A stretch of 17,985 nt of DNA, taken from contig CAZQEZ010000090.1 in NCBI GenBank assembly GCA_964592475.1, positions 1 to 17,985 of the forward strand, in the 5' to 3' direction. Source of the DNA: CAZQEZ01 sp964592475 (lineage in GTDB: Bacteria > Bacteroidota > Bacteroidia > Cytophagales > Cyclobacteriaceae). Made by a program: the position numbers and the translations under genes. This document shows positions 7,268 to 16,100 of this stretch, piece by piece (within the stretch, counting starts at the first letter, position 1; every line of letters starts with the position of its first letter). The notes below the pieces were generated by a model. The model saw only the letters and a list, made by a program, of their open reading frames with translations. It was not told the origin of the DNA and searched no databases.

Positions 7268-9958
7268 ATGAAAAGGCAATATTTATTAATAATTATTTTT
7301 ATAATCTTATCTGGAGAATTAGCTCAGGCTCAATTTCTTAGAAACAGGCGCAATCCTACAAAAACCACTACTACTGATAATGTAGATTATTCTCGCCCGC
7401 CCAAGGAAGTAATAATTGGTGATATTCAAGTAAAAGGTTTGGAAACGTTGGATATGAATGCCATCATTTCTTTATCGGGCCTAAAGATAGGTGATAATAT
7501 AAAAATACCTGGCGATGAAATTACCAATGTTATTAAGAAACTAATGCGTAATGGAATAATTGAAGACATTTCTATTAGCTATAAGCCAATGGAAGGTGAT
7601 GAAGTGACCATAATAATTAAAGTTGTAGAAAGACCCCGACTCACTCGCTACTCATTTGAAGGAGTAACCAGTACACAAAAAACAGAATTGTCAGAAGAGG
7701 TAGAATTGATAAGAGGTCGGGTGCTTACCGATGCCTTACTTAAAAATAGCGAAATGTCAGTGCGAAGATATTTCGTGGAAAAGGGTTATTTAAATACAGA
7801 AGTAAATATTGAAACTAAGGATGACAGCTTAATTACCAATGGAGTTCAAATGGTAATTAACGTGGATAAAAAAAACAAAGTAAAAATTAATAAGATAAAT
7901 ATCTATGGAAATGAAAGTTTTGAAGCTTCCAGGATCAAGAAAAAAATGAAGAAATCCAATGAATTTGTACGCTTTCATTTGGTACGCGACATGGTAAATA
8001 CTGTTACTGAAACTTCACCTTCCGATTTGGTTGACTTTTTTACTGAAAGAGAAGATTTAACCATGAAAGAGGCGAAAGAATATTTAAGCAGTGCCGTCAA
8101 ATTAAATATTTTCAGTACATCCAAATTTATAGAAGAAGAATACCAGGAAGACAAAAACTTATTGATAGCATTTTACAACAGCAAAGGTTATCGTGATGCA
8201 GAAATAATTTCCGATTCCGTTTATTTCGTTGATAAAAACATGATCAATATCGATATAACGGTAGATGAAGGATCTCGCTACTACTTCGGCGATATTTCCT
8301 GGACAGGCAATTATGTTTATCCTGACACGCTGCTCAATAAAGTATTTGCTATACAAAAAGGTGATGTTTATGATCTGGAGCTTGTACAAAAGAAATTGCA
8401 ATTTGATCCTACAGGTACCGATATTAGTGCCATTTATATGGATAATGGTTATTTATTTTTCAATGTTGTTCCTGTAGAAACAAGAATTGAAAATGATACC
8501 ATTGATTTGGAAATGCGCATTTATGAAGGAGAGCAAGCAACCATTAAAGATATCATTATTTCGGGTAATGACAGAACTTACGATCATGTGATCAGAAGAG
8601 AAATAAGAACGTTACCAGGTCAATATTTTAATCGTAGTGCTTTAATCAGAACGCAACGGGAGCTTTCACAATTAGGATATTTCGATCCTGAAGCCATAGG
8701 CATAAATCCCATCCCTAACCCGGTGGATGGAACTGTGGATATAGAGTACAGCCTGGTGGAAAGGCCAAGTGATCAGATTGAACTTTCCGGTGGTTGGGGC
8801 GGACTCACAGGTTTTGTAGGTACAGTAGGAATTGTATTCAATAACTTTTCCATTAAAAATATTCCAAAATTGGAAAATTGGCGCCCACTACCTATTGGTG
8901 ACGGACAAAAATTATCAGTAAGGGTACAATCCAACGGGCCATCTTTTCAAAATTATTCTTTGAGTTTTACAGAGCCTTGGTTGGGCGGCAAAAAGCCTAA
9001 TTCATTAACCGTAAGTTTAAACCGTTCGGTTCAAAAACCCAACGATAGACTTAATCGGTTTTATGAAAGAGCAGGATTTAATTCTTTCAATAGAGGAACA
9101 TTTATATTGAATGGAGCCACAGTGTCTTATGGTAGAAGACTGGAAAAGCCGGATGACTTTTTTACTTTGACTCACTCTGTTTCCTACATGCAATACTTTT
9201 TAGATCAATTTAGTTTTGCCCGTGGTATTTCCGATGGTTCTTACAATAATTTAACATTTAACACTACGCTTGCCAGAAACAGCATTGACAACCCAATGTT
9301 TCCCCGAACCGGATCATCACTTTCTTTAAGTTTAAGTGTTACGCCACCTTATTCAATGTTTAGAAATAATGTAGCAGATTTACCTGACGATGAAAAGTTT
9401 AGGAACCTGGAATTTCATAAGTGGATGTTCGATGCTAAGCATTATATAAAAGTGGCCGGCGATCTGGTGCTAGAAGCTAAAGCCCATATGGGTTTCATTG
9501 GAGCATACAATCAAGATTTGGGAGTGGGACCTTTCGAAAGATTTGTAATGGGGGGTAGTGGATTAGCCGGTACCCAAGGACAATTTATTCTAGGTTCTGA
9601 CATTATTAGTATGCGCGGTTACGATGATAATTCACTTACTCCTACTGATCCGCTTACTCAGGATTTTGGTGGCACGGTATATAATAAAATAGGGTTGGAA
9701 CTACGTTATCCATTATCATTAAAACCGGCAGCAACCATTTATGTATTAGGATTTGCTGATGCAGGTAATAACTGGCTGAGCTTTAAAGATTACGATCCAT
9801 TCAATATGTTTAGAACAGCAGGTATTGGTGCTCGTATATTTATGCCGGCCTTTGGATTGCTAGGTATAGATTGGGGTGTTGCATTTGATAATCAAATTGG
9901 TAACCTTACTCCACGCCAGCAAACTTTCCAATTTACCATGGGACAGCAGTTCAGGTAA
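7268..9958 (+). CDS. bamA: Outer-membrane protein assembly factor BamA
   Basis: The product has 896 residues. It has a signal peptide (MKRQYLLIII...LAQAQ, about 22 residues), a short Thr-rich linker, five POTRA domains (about 48-121, 122-202, 205-332, 333-420, 423-497) and a 16-strand barrel from about 503 to the end. The barrel contains the loop-6 motif MRGY at 782-785, the hallmark of the Omp85 family, preceded by GGSGLAG. The third POTRA carries an extra helical stretch of about 70 residues (near 230-300, with SPSDLVDFFTEREDLTMKEA), as often seen in Bacteroidota BamA. The protein folds and inserts beta-barrels into the outer membrane. It follows uppS after 11 bases and precedes the OmpH chaperone by 11 bases, a clear co-transcribed set. 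It is longer than E. coli BamA (about 810 residues), partly through this insert. Confidence 0.96.
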   Translation: MKRQYLLIIIFIILSGELAQAQFLRNRRNPTKTTTTDNVDYSRPPKEVIIGDIQVKGLETLDMNAIISLSGLKIGDNIKIPGDEITNVIKKLMRNGIIEDISISYKPMEGDEVTIIIKVVERPRLTRYSFEGVTSTQKTELSEEVELIRGRVLTDALLKNSEMSVRRYFVEKGYLNTEVNIETKDDSLITNGVQMVINVDKKNKVKINKINIYGNESFEASRIKKKMKKSNEFVRFHLVRDMVNTVTETSPSDLVDFFTEREDLTMKEAKEYLSSAVKLNIFSTSKFIEEEYQEDKNLLIAFYNSKGYRDAEIISDSVYFVDKNMINIDITVDEGSRYYFGDISWTGNYVYPDTLLNKVFAIQKGDVYDLELVQKKLQFDPTGTDISAIYMDNGYLFFNVVPVETRIENDTIDLEMRIYEGEQATIKDIIISGNDRTYDHVIRREIRTLPGQYFNRSALIRTQRELSQLGYFDPEAIGINPIPNPVDGTVDIEYSLVERPSDQIELSGGWGGLTGFVGTVGIVFNNFSIKNIPKLENWRPLPIGDGQKLSVRVQSNGPSFQNYSLSFTEPWLGGKKPNSLTVSLNRSVQKPNDRLNRFYERAGFNSFNRGTFILNGATVSYGRRLEKPDDFFTLTHSVSYMQYFLDQFSFARGISDGSYNNLTFNTTLARNSIDNPMFPRTGSSLSLSLSVTPPYSMFRNNVADLPDDEKFRNLEFHKWMFDAKHYIKVAGDLVLEAKAHMGFIGAYNQDLGVGPFERFVMGGSGLAGTQGQFILGSDIISMRGYDDNSLTPTDPLTQDFGGTVYNKIGLELRYPLSLKPAATIYVLGFADAGNNWLSFKDYDPFNMFRTAGIGARIFMPAFGLLGIDWGVAFDNQIGNLTPRQQTFQFTMGQQFR

Positions 9959-9969
9959 AAACTGCAATT

Positions 9970-10503
9970 ATGATCAAAAAATTAATTTTACTGCCTTTTT
10001 TATTATCAATAGCGGTTCTGTCATATGGTCAAAAATTCGGCTATGTTGACACCGATTTTATATTAAAAAAAATGCCGGAGTTTAAAAAAGCTCAGCAGCA
10101 AATTGATGAACTGAGCACTGAATGGCGAGAGGATATTCAGGAACAGTACAAGGAGATTGAATCAATGTACAATCAATTACAAGCTGAAGAAGTATTGCTT
10201 ACTGCGGAAATGAAAGACGAGCGAAGAACGGCAATAAATCAAAAAGAAGAAGAAGTAAAAGAGTACCAAAAGAAAGTGTTTGGATATAATGGACTTTTCT
10301 TTTTGAAAAAGCAGGAGCTGATAAAACCAGTGCAAGATAAAATATTTGAAGCTGTAGAAAAAATAGCCAATGATCACCGCTTACAGATAGTATTTGATAA
10401 GTCTGGCGATTTAGTCATGATTTATACCAACCCAATGCACGACTATACGGATTTTGTGTTAGAAGAGTTGGGATTGGGCGACGAAAACGACGTAATTAAA
10501 TAA
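9970..10503 (+). CDS. ompH: OmpH/Skp-family periplasmic chaperone (first copy)
   Basis: The product has 177 residues. It has a signal peptide (MIKKLILLPFLLSIAVLSYGQ), then the Skp/OmpH start KFGYVDTDFILKKMPEF, a long coiled coil (about 40-115, rich in Glu, Gln and Lys), and the C-terminal part KPVQDKIFEAVEKIANDHRLQIVFDKSG that closes the trimer body. Skp-type chaperones hold unfolded outer-membrane proteins in their tentacles and deliver them to BamA. It starts 11 bases after bamA, so it is the co-transcribed partner. It is clearly diverged from the second intact copy at 11076. Start and length fit the family. Confidence 0.93.
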   Translation: MIKKLILLPFLLSIAVLSYGQKFGYVDTDFILKKMPEFKKAQQQIDELSTEWREDIQEQYKEIESMYNQLQAEEVLLTAEMKDERRTAINQKEEEVKEYQKKVFGYNGLFFLKKQELIKPVQDKIFEAVEKIANDHRLQIVFDKSGDLVMIYTNPMHDYTDFVLEELGLGDENDVIK

Positions 10504-10527
10504 ATTTAATTTTATATTTAATTTTGC

Positions 10528-10856
10528 ATGAATAAACTCTTGTTACTGATTGTAATTCTTTTATCCAGTATTGCAACTCAAGCCCAAAATGTAAAAATTG
10601 GCTATACCAATGCTGAGTATTTGGTAACACAATTGCCTGAATACGCTTCGATTCAAAAAAAAGAATAAGAATACTCTACACAATTGAAAACACAATAAAA
10701 GAAGTTGCAACTGAAAATGGCTTTACTTATGTATTCAGTGATGGAAGAGGTTCGATGAGCATTTTACTATATACCCGGGAAGAATATGATAAATCTAATT
10801 TGATACTGAAGAAGATGGGTATAACCACGAAGCAAACTACAGGTTCTGGCAATTAA
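10528..10856 (+). pseudogene. Broken OmpH/Skp gene: coiled-coil core deleted and frame lost
   Basis: ATG 10528 opens a frame with a signal peptide and the OmpH start QNVKIGYTNAEYLVTQLPEY, then stops at 10666-10668 after 46 residues, just past a run of eight A (10655-10662). The C-terminal half of the same protein continues in another frame (about 10671-10856): TIENTIKEVATENGF, VFSDGRGSMSILLY, LILKKMGITTKQTT. Both halves match the intact copy at 11076-11618. They share an exact 28-base stretch (10585-10612 and 11136-11163). The offset between the copies changes from 551 to about 762 bases, so a net 211 bases (70 codons plus one base) are gone. The lost part is the coiled-coil tentacle region, so neither half could work as a chaperone. 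It is a decayed tandem duplicate of the downstream gene. Confidence 0.88.
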
Positions 10857-10990
10857 AAAATTTCCCTGTTTTTTTGATTCGTGTTTAAATGATTAGACCT
10901 GAGACGATTAGCGGCATTAAATCATCGTTTGAAGCAGATAACATTGAGGAACTGTCAAAATTTGTTGGTAATATTTTTCTTTTTACCGAC

Positions 10991-11010
10991 TTTTGGCACT
11001 TAATTTGCCA
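10991..11010 (+). promoter_or_regulatory. Sigma-54-type -24/-12 promoter for the second ompH
   Basis: The sequence TTGGCAC-TTAAT-TTGCC (10993-11009) matches the RpoN consensus TGGCAC-N5-TTGC. The invariant GG (10995-10996) and GC (11007-11008) are exactly 10 bases apart. Transcription would start near 11020, giving a leader of about 55 bases before ATG 11076. Sigma-54 promoters need an enhancer-binding activator, so this ompH copy may be induced by a specific signal, unlike the copy co-transcribed with bamA. The upstream activator site was not identified. Confidence 0.75.
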
Positions 11011-11075
11011 AACTATCAATTGTAGCATAAAATTAAATACCAAAAAGATATAATAATAAATAAACAAAGATTACC

Positions 11076-11618
11076 ATGAAAAACAGATTAGTATTAACCG
11101 TAGCCTTAATTTTTTTAGGATTTGCCGCTATAGCGCAAAATGTAAAAATTGGCTATACCAATGTTGAATACATAGTAACTCAATTACCTGAATATTCTAC
11201 CATTGAAAAACAACTACAGGAATTTCAAACACAATTGGAAAAGCAGTTGCAGTCAAAAGTTCAGGAATTTCAAACCAAAGCTCAGGATTTGCAGGCCAAT
11301 TATGAAAATATGCTGCCTCAAGTAGCCAAAGACAAAGAAGAAGAATTGCAAAATTTACAGCAGTCAATTCAAAAATTCCGTCAGGAGGCTGATCAGTCGA
11401 TACAGCGTAAGCAAATGGAATTACTGGAGCCTGTTTATGCAAAAATTGAAAATGCTATTAGAGAAATAGCTACTTCAAATGGATATACTCACATTTTTAG
11501 TGATGGAATGGGCGCGGTAAATATTTTGCTTTATGCATCGGAAGATGATGACGTAACTAACATGGTTTTGAAAAAAATGGGCGTTACCCCTAAAGAAACA
11601 ACTGAAAGAGGAAATTAA
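11076..11618 (+). CDS. ompH: OmpH/Skp-family periplasmic chaperone (second intact copy)
   Basis: The product has 180 residues. The signal peptide is MKNRLVLTVALIFLGFAAIAQ, followed by NVKIGYTNVEYIVTQLPEY, the usual OmpH start. Residues 42-115 form a Gln/Glu/Lys-rich coiled coil (EKQLQEFQTQLEKQLQSKVQ and on), and EPVYAKIENAIREIATSNGY with HIFSDG closes the domain. A flexible tail ends TPKETTERGN. The predicted role is holding unfolded outer-membrane proteins in the periplasm for BamA. The gene forms its own unit, with a sigma-54-type promoter at 10991-11010 upstream and a strong terminator at 11640-11665 downstream. It is much closer to the pseudogene at 10528 than to the first copy at 9970, so a local duplication explains the trio. 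Confidence 0.93.
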   Translation: MKNRLVLTVALIFLGFAAIAQNVKIGYTNVEYIVTQLPEYSTIEKQLQEFQTQLEKQLQSKVQEFQTKAQDLQANYENMLPQVAKDKEEELQNLQQSIQKFRQEADQSIQRKQMELLEPVYAKIENAIREIATSNGYTHIFSDGMGAVNILLYASEDDDVTNMVLKKMGVTPKETTERGN

Positions 11619-11639
11619 AATTATTTATTAATAAAAATT

Positions 11640-11665
11640 AAGGCCCCTTACCTGGGGCTTTTTTT
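11640..11665 (+). terminator. Rho-independent terminator after the second ompH
   Basis: The stem AAGGCCCC / GGGGCTTT (one G-U pair) closes a loop TTACCT and runs into seven T (11659-11665). It is GC-rich at the core in an otherwise AT-rich region. It lies 21 bases after the ompH stop and 6 bases before the LD-carboxypeptidase start, so that gene depends on read-through or on a promoter overlapping this spot. Confidence 0.92.
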
Positions 11666-11671
11666 ATCTCT

Positions 11672-12577
11672 ATGATCCTACCAGTTTACTTACAGAAAGG
11701 AGATAAAATTGCCATTGTGGCACCAGCCAAAAGGGTGTTGGCAAAAGAAATATTGCCTGCCAAAAGAATATTGCAACAATGGGGTCTACAAGTACTTGAA
11801 GGACAAAACCTCTACCAGCAAGACAATTATTTTGCTGGTACTGATCAACAACGGTTAGCTGATCTTCAAAATGCAATTGATACACCGGATATAAAAGCTA
11901 TACTTTGTGCTCGCGGAGGATTTGGCACTACCCGAATTTTGGAACAACTAAATTGGCAGGAATTTAAACGTAACCCCAAATGGATCATTGGCTTTAGCGA
12001 CATAACAGCCCTGCAAACTCAAGCCGTCACCGAAAATTTTGCCAGCATACATGGACCTATGGCATTTAATTTCGCCAAAATGGAAAATACAGAAGCCATT
12101 GCCCATTTAAAGGATATTTTATTTGGTGAACCGGCTGCAATTAATTTGCCCCAGTACCCGCTCAATGTATCCCGGGAAGCTGAAGGATTAATTATTGGTG
12201 GTAATTTGAGCATGCTCACTAATGTAATTGGTACGGCCAGCGATATAAAATACGATCAACGGATATTGCTTATTGAAGAAATAGAAGAGTATTATTATAG
12301 GGTAGACAGGATGATGATTCAGCTGAAAAGAGCTGGAAAACTTGAGCATTTAGCCGCGCTGGTGATAGGACAATTCACTAATATGATGGATAATCAAATA
12401 CCTTACGGTAAAGATGCTTACCAGATAATAAAAGAAACTGTAGCGCCATATGATTATCCTATATTCTTTGATGCTCCCTTTGGACATATCTCCAGCAATT
12501 ACGCGTTTCCACAAGGAGTGCCGGGAAAAATTATGAAAATAAATGACAATTGGAGGCTAACCTGGCCTTCATCATAA
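11672..12577 (+). CDS. LD-carboxypeptidase, peptidase family S66
   Basis: The product has 301 residues with no signal peptide, so it is cytosolic. Family S66 enzymes cut the L,D bond that releases the terminal D-Ala from tetrapeptide muropeptides during cell-wall recycling; some relatives (MccF type) cleave other amides. Signatures: VAPAKR near the start, CARGGFGTTRIL (79-90), GFSDIT with the nucleophile Ser109, IEEIEEYYYRVDRM with the acidic member of the triad (Glu202 or 203), and FGHISSNYAFPQG with His272. The Ser-Glu-His set is complete. The gene starts only 6 bases after the ompH terminator, and no clear promoter was found between them. The LdcA-type role is more likely than MccF, but sequence alone does not settle it. 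Confidence 0.93.
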   Translation: MILPVYLQKGDKIAIVAPAKRVLAKEILPAKRILQQWGLQVLEGQNLYQQDNYFAGTDQQRLADLQNAIDTPDIKAILCARGGFGTTRILEQLNWQEFKRNPKWIIGFSDITALQTQAVTENFASIHGPMAFNFAKMENTEAIAHLKDILFGEPAAINLPQYPLNVSREAEGLIIGGNLSMLTNVIGTASDIKYDQRILLIEEIEEYYYRVDRMMIQLKRAGKLEHLAALVIGQFTNMMDNQIPYGKDAYQIIKETVAPYDYPIFFDAPFGHISSNYAFPQGVPGKIMKINDNWRLTWPSS

Positions 12578-12669
12578 CAGGAATGCCACTCGAGCGTATT
12601 TAATTAAGAAATAATCAAACTATTGAGCAAAAATATTTTCATTAAATAGCGTAAAACCCATTATTTGTC

Positions 12670-12677
12670 TACTTTTG
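12670..12677 (+). promoter_or_regulatory. Bacteroidota -7 promoter box (TACTTTTG)
   Basis: TACTTTTG matches the Bacteroidota housekeeping -7 consensus TAnnTTTG exactly, is followed by C as is common, and lies 13-16 bases before the start codons at 12690/12693 of the small membrane-anchored protein. A convincing -33 TTTG at the right distance is not visible. The leader would be very short. Confidence 0.5.
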
Positions 12678-12689
12678 CAATCCTTTAAA

Positions 12690-13055
12690 ATGATGAGTAA
12701 CAATAACATATCGATAGCAGGTAAGTGGCTGATGATCGCGATGATCCTCACCACATTATCTATTGCCGTGGGCAATGATTTTTTGCACCTGCAGCATCGT
12801 CAGGTAAACATTACTCAGTCAGACTCTGATGCAGATTCTGAAAAAGATGAACAGCGTACAGGTAAAGAGTTTTTAATAAATTACCAGGCGGTAGTGCCTG
12901 TTTTTCAAATTCCGGTTTTTATACCTTTTTCTTTTTCATTGCAATTTTTATTTGAAGAAGAAGACGAGGATGCACAGCTTATCGATTTACCGGTATTTGT
13001 AAATATTTATTTTTTAACACTCTTTGGGCAAATAATTTCACCAAACGCTCCCTAG
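12690..13055 (+). CDS. Unrecognised small membrane-anchored or secreted protein
   Basis: The product has about 121 residues. It starts at ATG 12690, or at ATG 12693 directly after it. An in-frame TTG at 12675 overlaps the -7 box and is unlikely to be used. I do not recognise a domain. The N-terminus has KWLMIAMILTTLSIAVG, a signal peptide or anchor. A polar, acidic stretch follows (TQSDSDADSEKDEQRTGKEF), then a hydrophobic aromatic half (VVPVFQIPVFIPFSFSLQFLF), an acidic EEEDED patch, and a C-terminus ending IISPNAP. The gene lies 71 bases before secDF and 112 bases after the LD-carboxypeptidase. Codon use looks like that of its neighbours and it appears to have its own promoter, so I think it is a real gene. 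Function unknown. Confidence 0.72.
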   Translation: MMSNNNISIAGKWLMIAMILTTLSIAVGNDFLHLQHRQVNITQSDSDADSEKDEQRTGKEFLINYQAVVPVFQIPVFIPFSFSLQFLFEEEDEDAQLIDLPVFVNIYFLTLFGQIISPNAP

Positions 13056-13126
13056 TATCTTATTACATTTTACTATTACCATCAACTTTCAATTAATAAT
13101 TAATTTATCCAATATATATTTCAATT

Positions 13127-16100
13127 ATGAAAAATAGAGGTTTTATAATTTTTCTGACAGTAATAGTCACCCTGTTATGTGTGTATTATCTGTCATTTAC
13201 ATTGGTTAACAGAAATATACAACAAGAAGCCAATGAATATGCCCGAAATGAAGCGGGTGTTTTTGATGAATCAAAAAAACGTTCCTTCCTTGATTCGATC
13301 AGGAATGTACCTGTTTATAATCTTTTAGGTATAAATTATACCCTGGAAGATATAAACGAAAGTAAATTAAACCTGGGTCTTGACTTACAGGGTGGTATGC
13401 ATGTGGTACTGGAAGTATCTCCGGTAGATATAATCAAAGGGTTGGCAGCCAATTCACAAGATGAAGATTTAGTAGCAGCTATACAAATGGCACAGGAGCT
13501 GCAAAAAAACAGCCAGGCCAGATTTATCCAATTGTTTGATCAAGCCTGGAACGAAGTGGCGCCCAATCGTAAACTGGCAGATATATTTGTAAATGCCAGA
13601 AATCAGGGCCGCATTAATTTTGAATCATCCGATGATGAAATTATCGATATGATCAATGAAGAAATTGAAAGCGCCATTGACCGTACTTTTACAATTTTGC
13701 GTACCAGGATAGACCAATACGGTACTACCGCTCCCAATATACAAAGACTACAAGGAACTGGTAGAATTCAGGTAGAAATGCCGGGTGCTGATGACCCGGA
13801 AAGGGTTAAAAGGCTTTTGCAAAGGGCTGCCAAACTGGAATTTTGGGAAGTATATGAGCTCAATGATATTGTGCAGGAACTGCAAGAAATAAATGCTATG
13901 CTGGTAGAAGAGCAGCAAATGAAAGCGCCGGATTTCGGAATTGATGAATCGGAAGAAGAAAATCTTGAAGAAGCCCTAAGTGAATCATTTGAAGAGACGG
14001 ACGAAGATTTACTTGGAGAAGAAGATACTGACATAAGCGATTTACTGCAAGAAGATGTTGATCAGGCAGTATTGCAAGAAAGTTATCCTGATAGTATTGA
14101 CACCATTGAGGAAAACTTAGCTACCGAAATTCCAGCAGATACTTCTTCATTAGATTCTATGATGAACAATCAGGTATCACCTCTTTTTGGTTTGATAAAA
14201 TCACAGGGAGGTTTGGTATATAGCGTGTATGATTCATCAAAGATCAATAGCATATTAAATCGTGAAGATGTACGCAATATTTTACCACGCGGAATACGGT
14301 TTATTTGGGGTAAAGATATTATAGAGGCACAAGAAGGAGATCAATTAGTAGAACTATATGCAATACGGGGCGGATCACGTAATATGATGGCCCCACTTAC
14401 CGGTGAAGTAATTACGGATGCTCGTATGAATTATGATGAAGCTGGCCGGCCGGCAATAAGCATGACCATGAATAGCAGTGGTGCCAAAACCTGGTCACGA
14501 CTTACTGAAGATAATGTGAGCAGAAGAATAGCTATAGTATTGGATAACCTCGTATACTCTGCACCGGTGGTACAAAATAAAATTGCGGGAGGAAGTTCAC
14601 AAATTACCGGTAATTTCTCTTTGGAAGAAGCACAGGATATGGCCAATATATTAAAAGCCGGTTCGCTACCTGCCAAAGCCAGAATTGTAGAGGAAGAAAT
14701 TGTAGGACCTAGCTTAGGCCAGGCAGCGCAAAGTCAGGGTATCAATTCTATCGTATTAGGCCTTGCCCTCGTGGTAGTGTTTATGGTATTTTACTACGCC
14801 AAAGGTGGTTTAGTGGCCATAGCTGCTATGGTTTTCAATATATTCTTTATTCTTGGTATTTTAGCTCAGCGGAACGCGGCGCTTACATTGCCAGGTATTG
14901 CTGGTATAGTACTTACCATTGGTATGTCTATAGATGCCAACGTTTTGATATTTGAGCGGATAAGGGAAGAGCTGCGGCTTGGAAGTTCCTTGCTCAATGC
15001 CATCAGCCGAGGGTATAGCAAAGCTTTTAGTTCTATTATAGATGCCAACGTAACAACATTCCTTACAGCAGTAATTCTATTTGTATTTGGTCAGGGACCG
15101 GTTAGAGGTTTTGCCACAACATTAATGATTGGTATTGCCAGTTCGTTTTTCTCTGCAGTGTTCATTACCAGGGTAATAATGAGTTTTATGATAAGAAAAG
15201 GAGATCAAAGCAAAATCTCTTTTGCTACTGCTTTTACAAAGAATTTGCTAACCAATACCAGCTTCGATTTTCTGAGCCGACGAAGGGTTGCTTACGTGGT
15301 TTCTTCATTGGTGATAGGCTCGGGAATGATTCTAATGGTGGCTGAAGGAGGTTTAAACTTGGGCGTTGATTTTACCGGTGGTAGATCATACGTGGTAAGT
15401 TTTCAAGATCCTGTTACCCCTTCTCAAATAGAAGTGGCATTAACAGAAGAATTTGAAGAAGCGGGTACCGAAGTTAAAACTTTTGGCTCAAATAATGTGA
15501 TCAAAATTACTACCAGTTACCAGGTAGGGGATGAATCGGAGCAGGCCGATAGTTTGGTGCGTAATAGTCTGATCAGAGGATTGGCAAAGCATACAGGTAT
15601 GGAATACGTACAAGACGACAAAAATATTGATGAAAGCACTTTCTCAATATCCAGTTCATCTAAAGTAGGAGCCACAATTGCCGATGATATTAAAACGGCT
15701 TCTCTCGAGGCGGTCTTAATTGCCATGATCGTGATATTCCTTTATATCTTAATCAGGTTTAAAAAATGGCAATTTAGTACCGGGGCCATTATCGCGGTTT
15801 TTCATGATACTTTGTTTGTATTAGCAGCATTTGCCATAGCCAAATTGTTTGGCAAAAGTTTTGAAATAGATCAGGTATTTATAGGAGCCATGCTTACCAT
15901 TATTGGTTACTCTATTAACGATACGGTGGTTGTATTCGATAGGATTAGAGAAAATCTTGAATTAAGACCTAGCTCAGATATATCTAAAACATTTAATTTA
16001 AGTATTAATGATACTATTAGCCGTACGGTAATTACTTCCGCTACCACGCTATTTGTAGTACTTATATTATTGGTCTTTGGTGGTGAGGTACTTCGTGGTT

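Noticed and set aside
10519..10526. TAATTTTG as a promoter for the ompH pseudogene
   Set aside because: It matches the -7 consensus, but transcription would start at or after the ATG at 10528 and no -33 box is visible; AT-rich sequence gives such matches by chance.
10655..10670. Programmed frameshift at the run of eight A in the ompH copy
   Set aside because: Restoring the frame would still leave a protein lacking the coiled-coil core, so this is decay and not recoding.
10889..11053. 54-residue open frame between the pseudogene and the second ompH
   Set aside because: It has no recognisable domain, overlaps the sigma-54 promoter and expected transcription start, and ends in low-complexity sequence. 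It could be a gene fragment but there is no support.
11670..11885. Minus-strand open frame opposite the LD-carboxypeptidase start
   Set aside because: No domain, no start signal, and it lies fully against a clear S66 peptidase gene.
13768..14034. Serine-rich open frame on the minus strand opposite secDF
   Set aside because: It is the reverse reading of Glu/Asp/Ser codons in the acidic insert; secDF is clearly the real gene.
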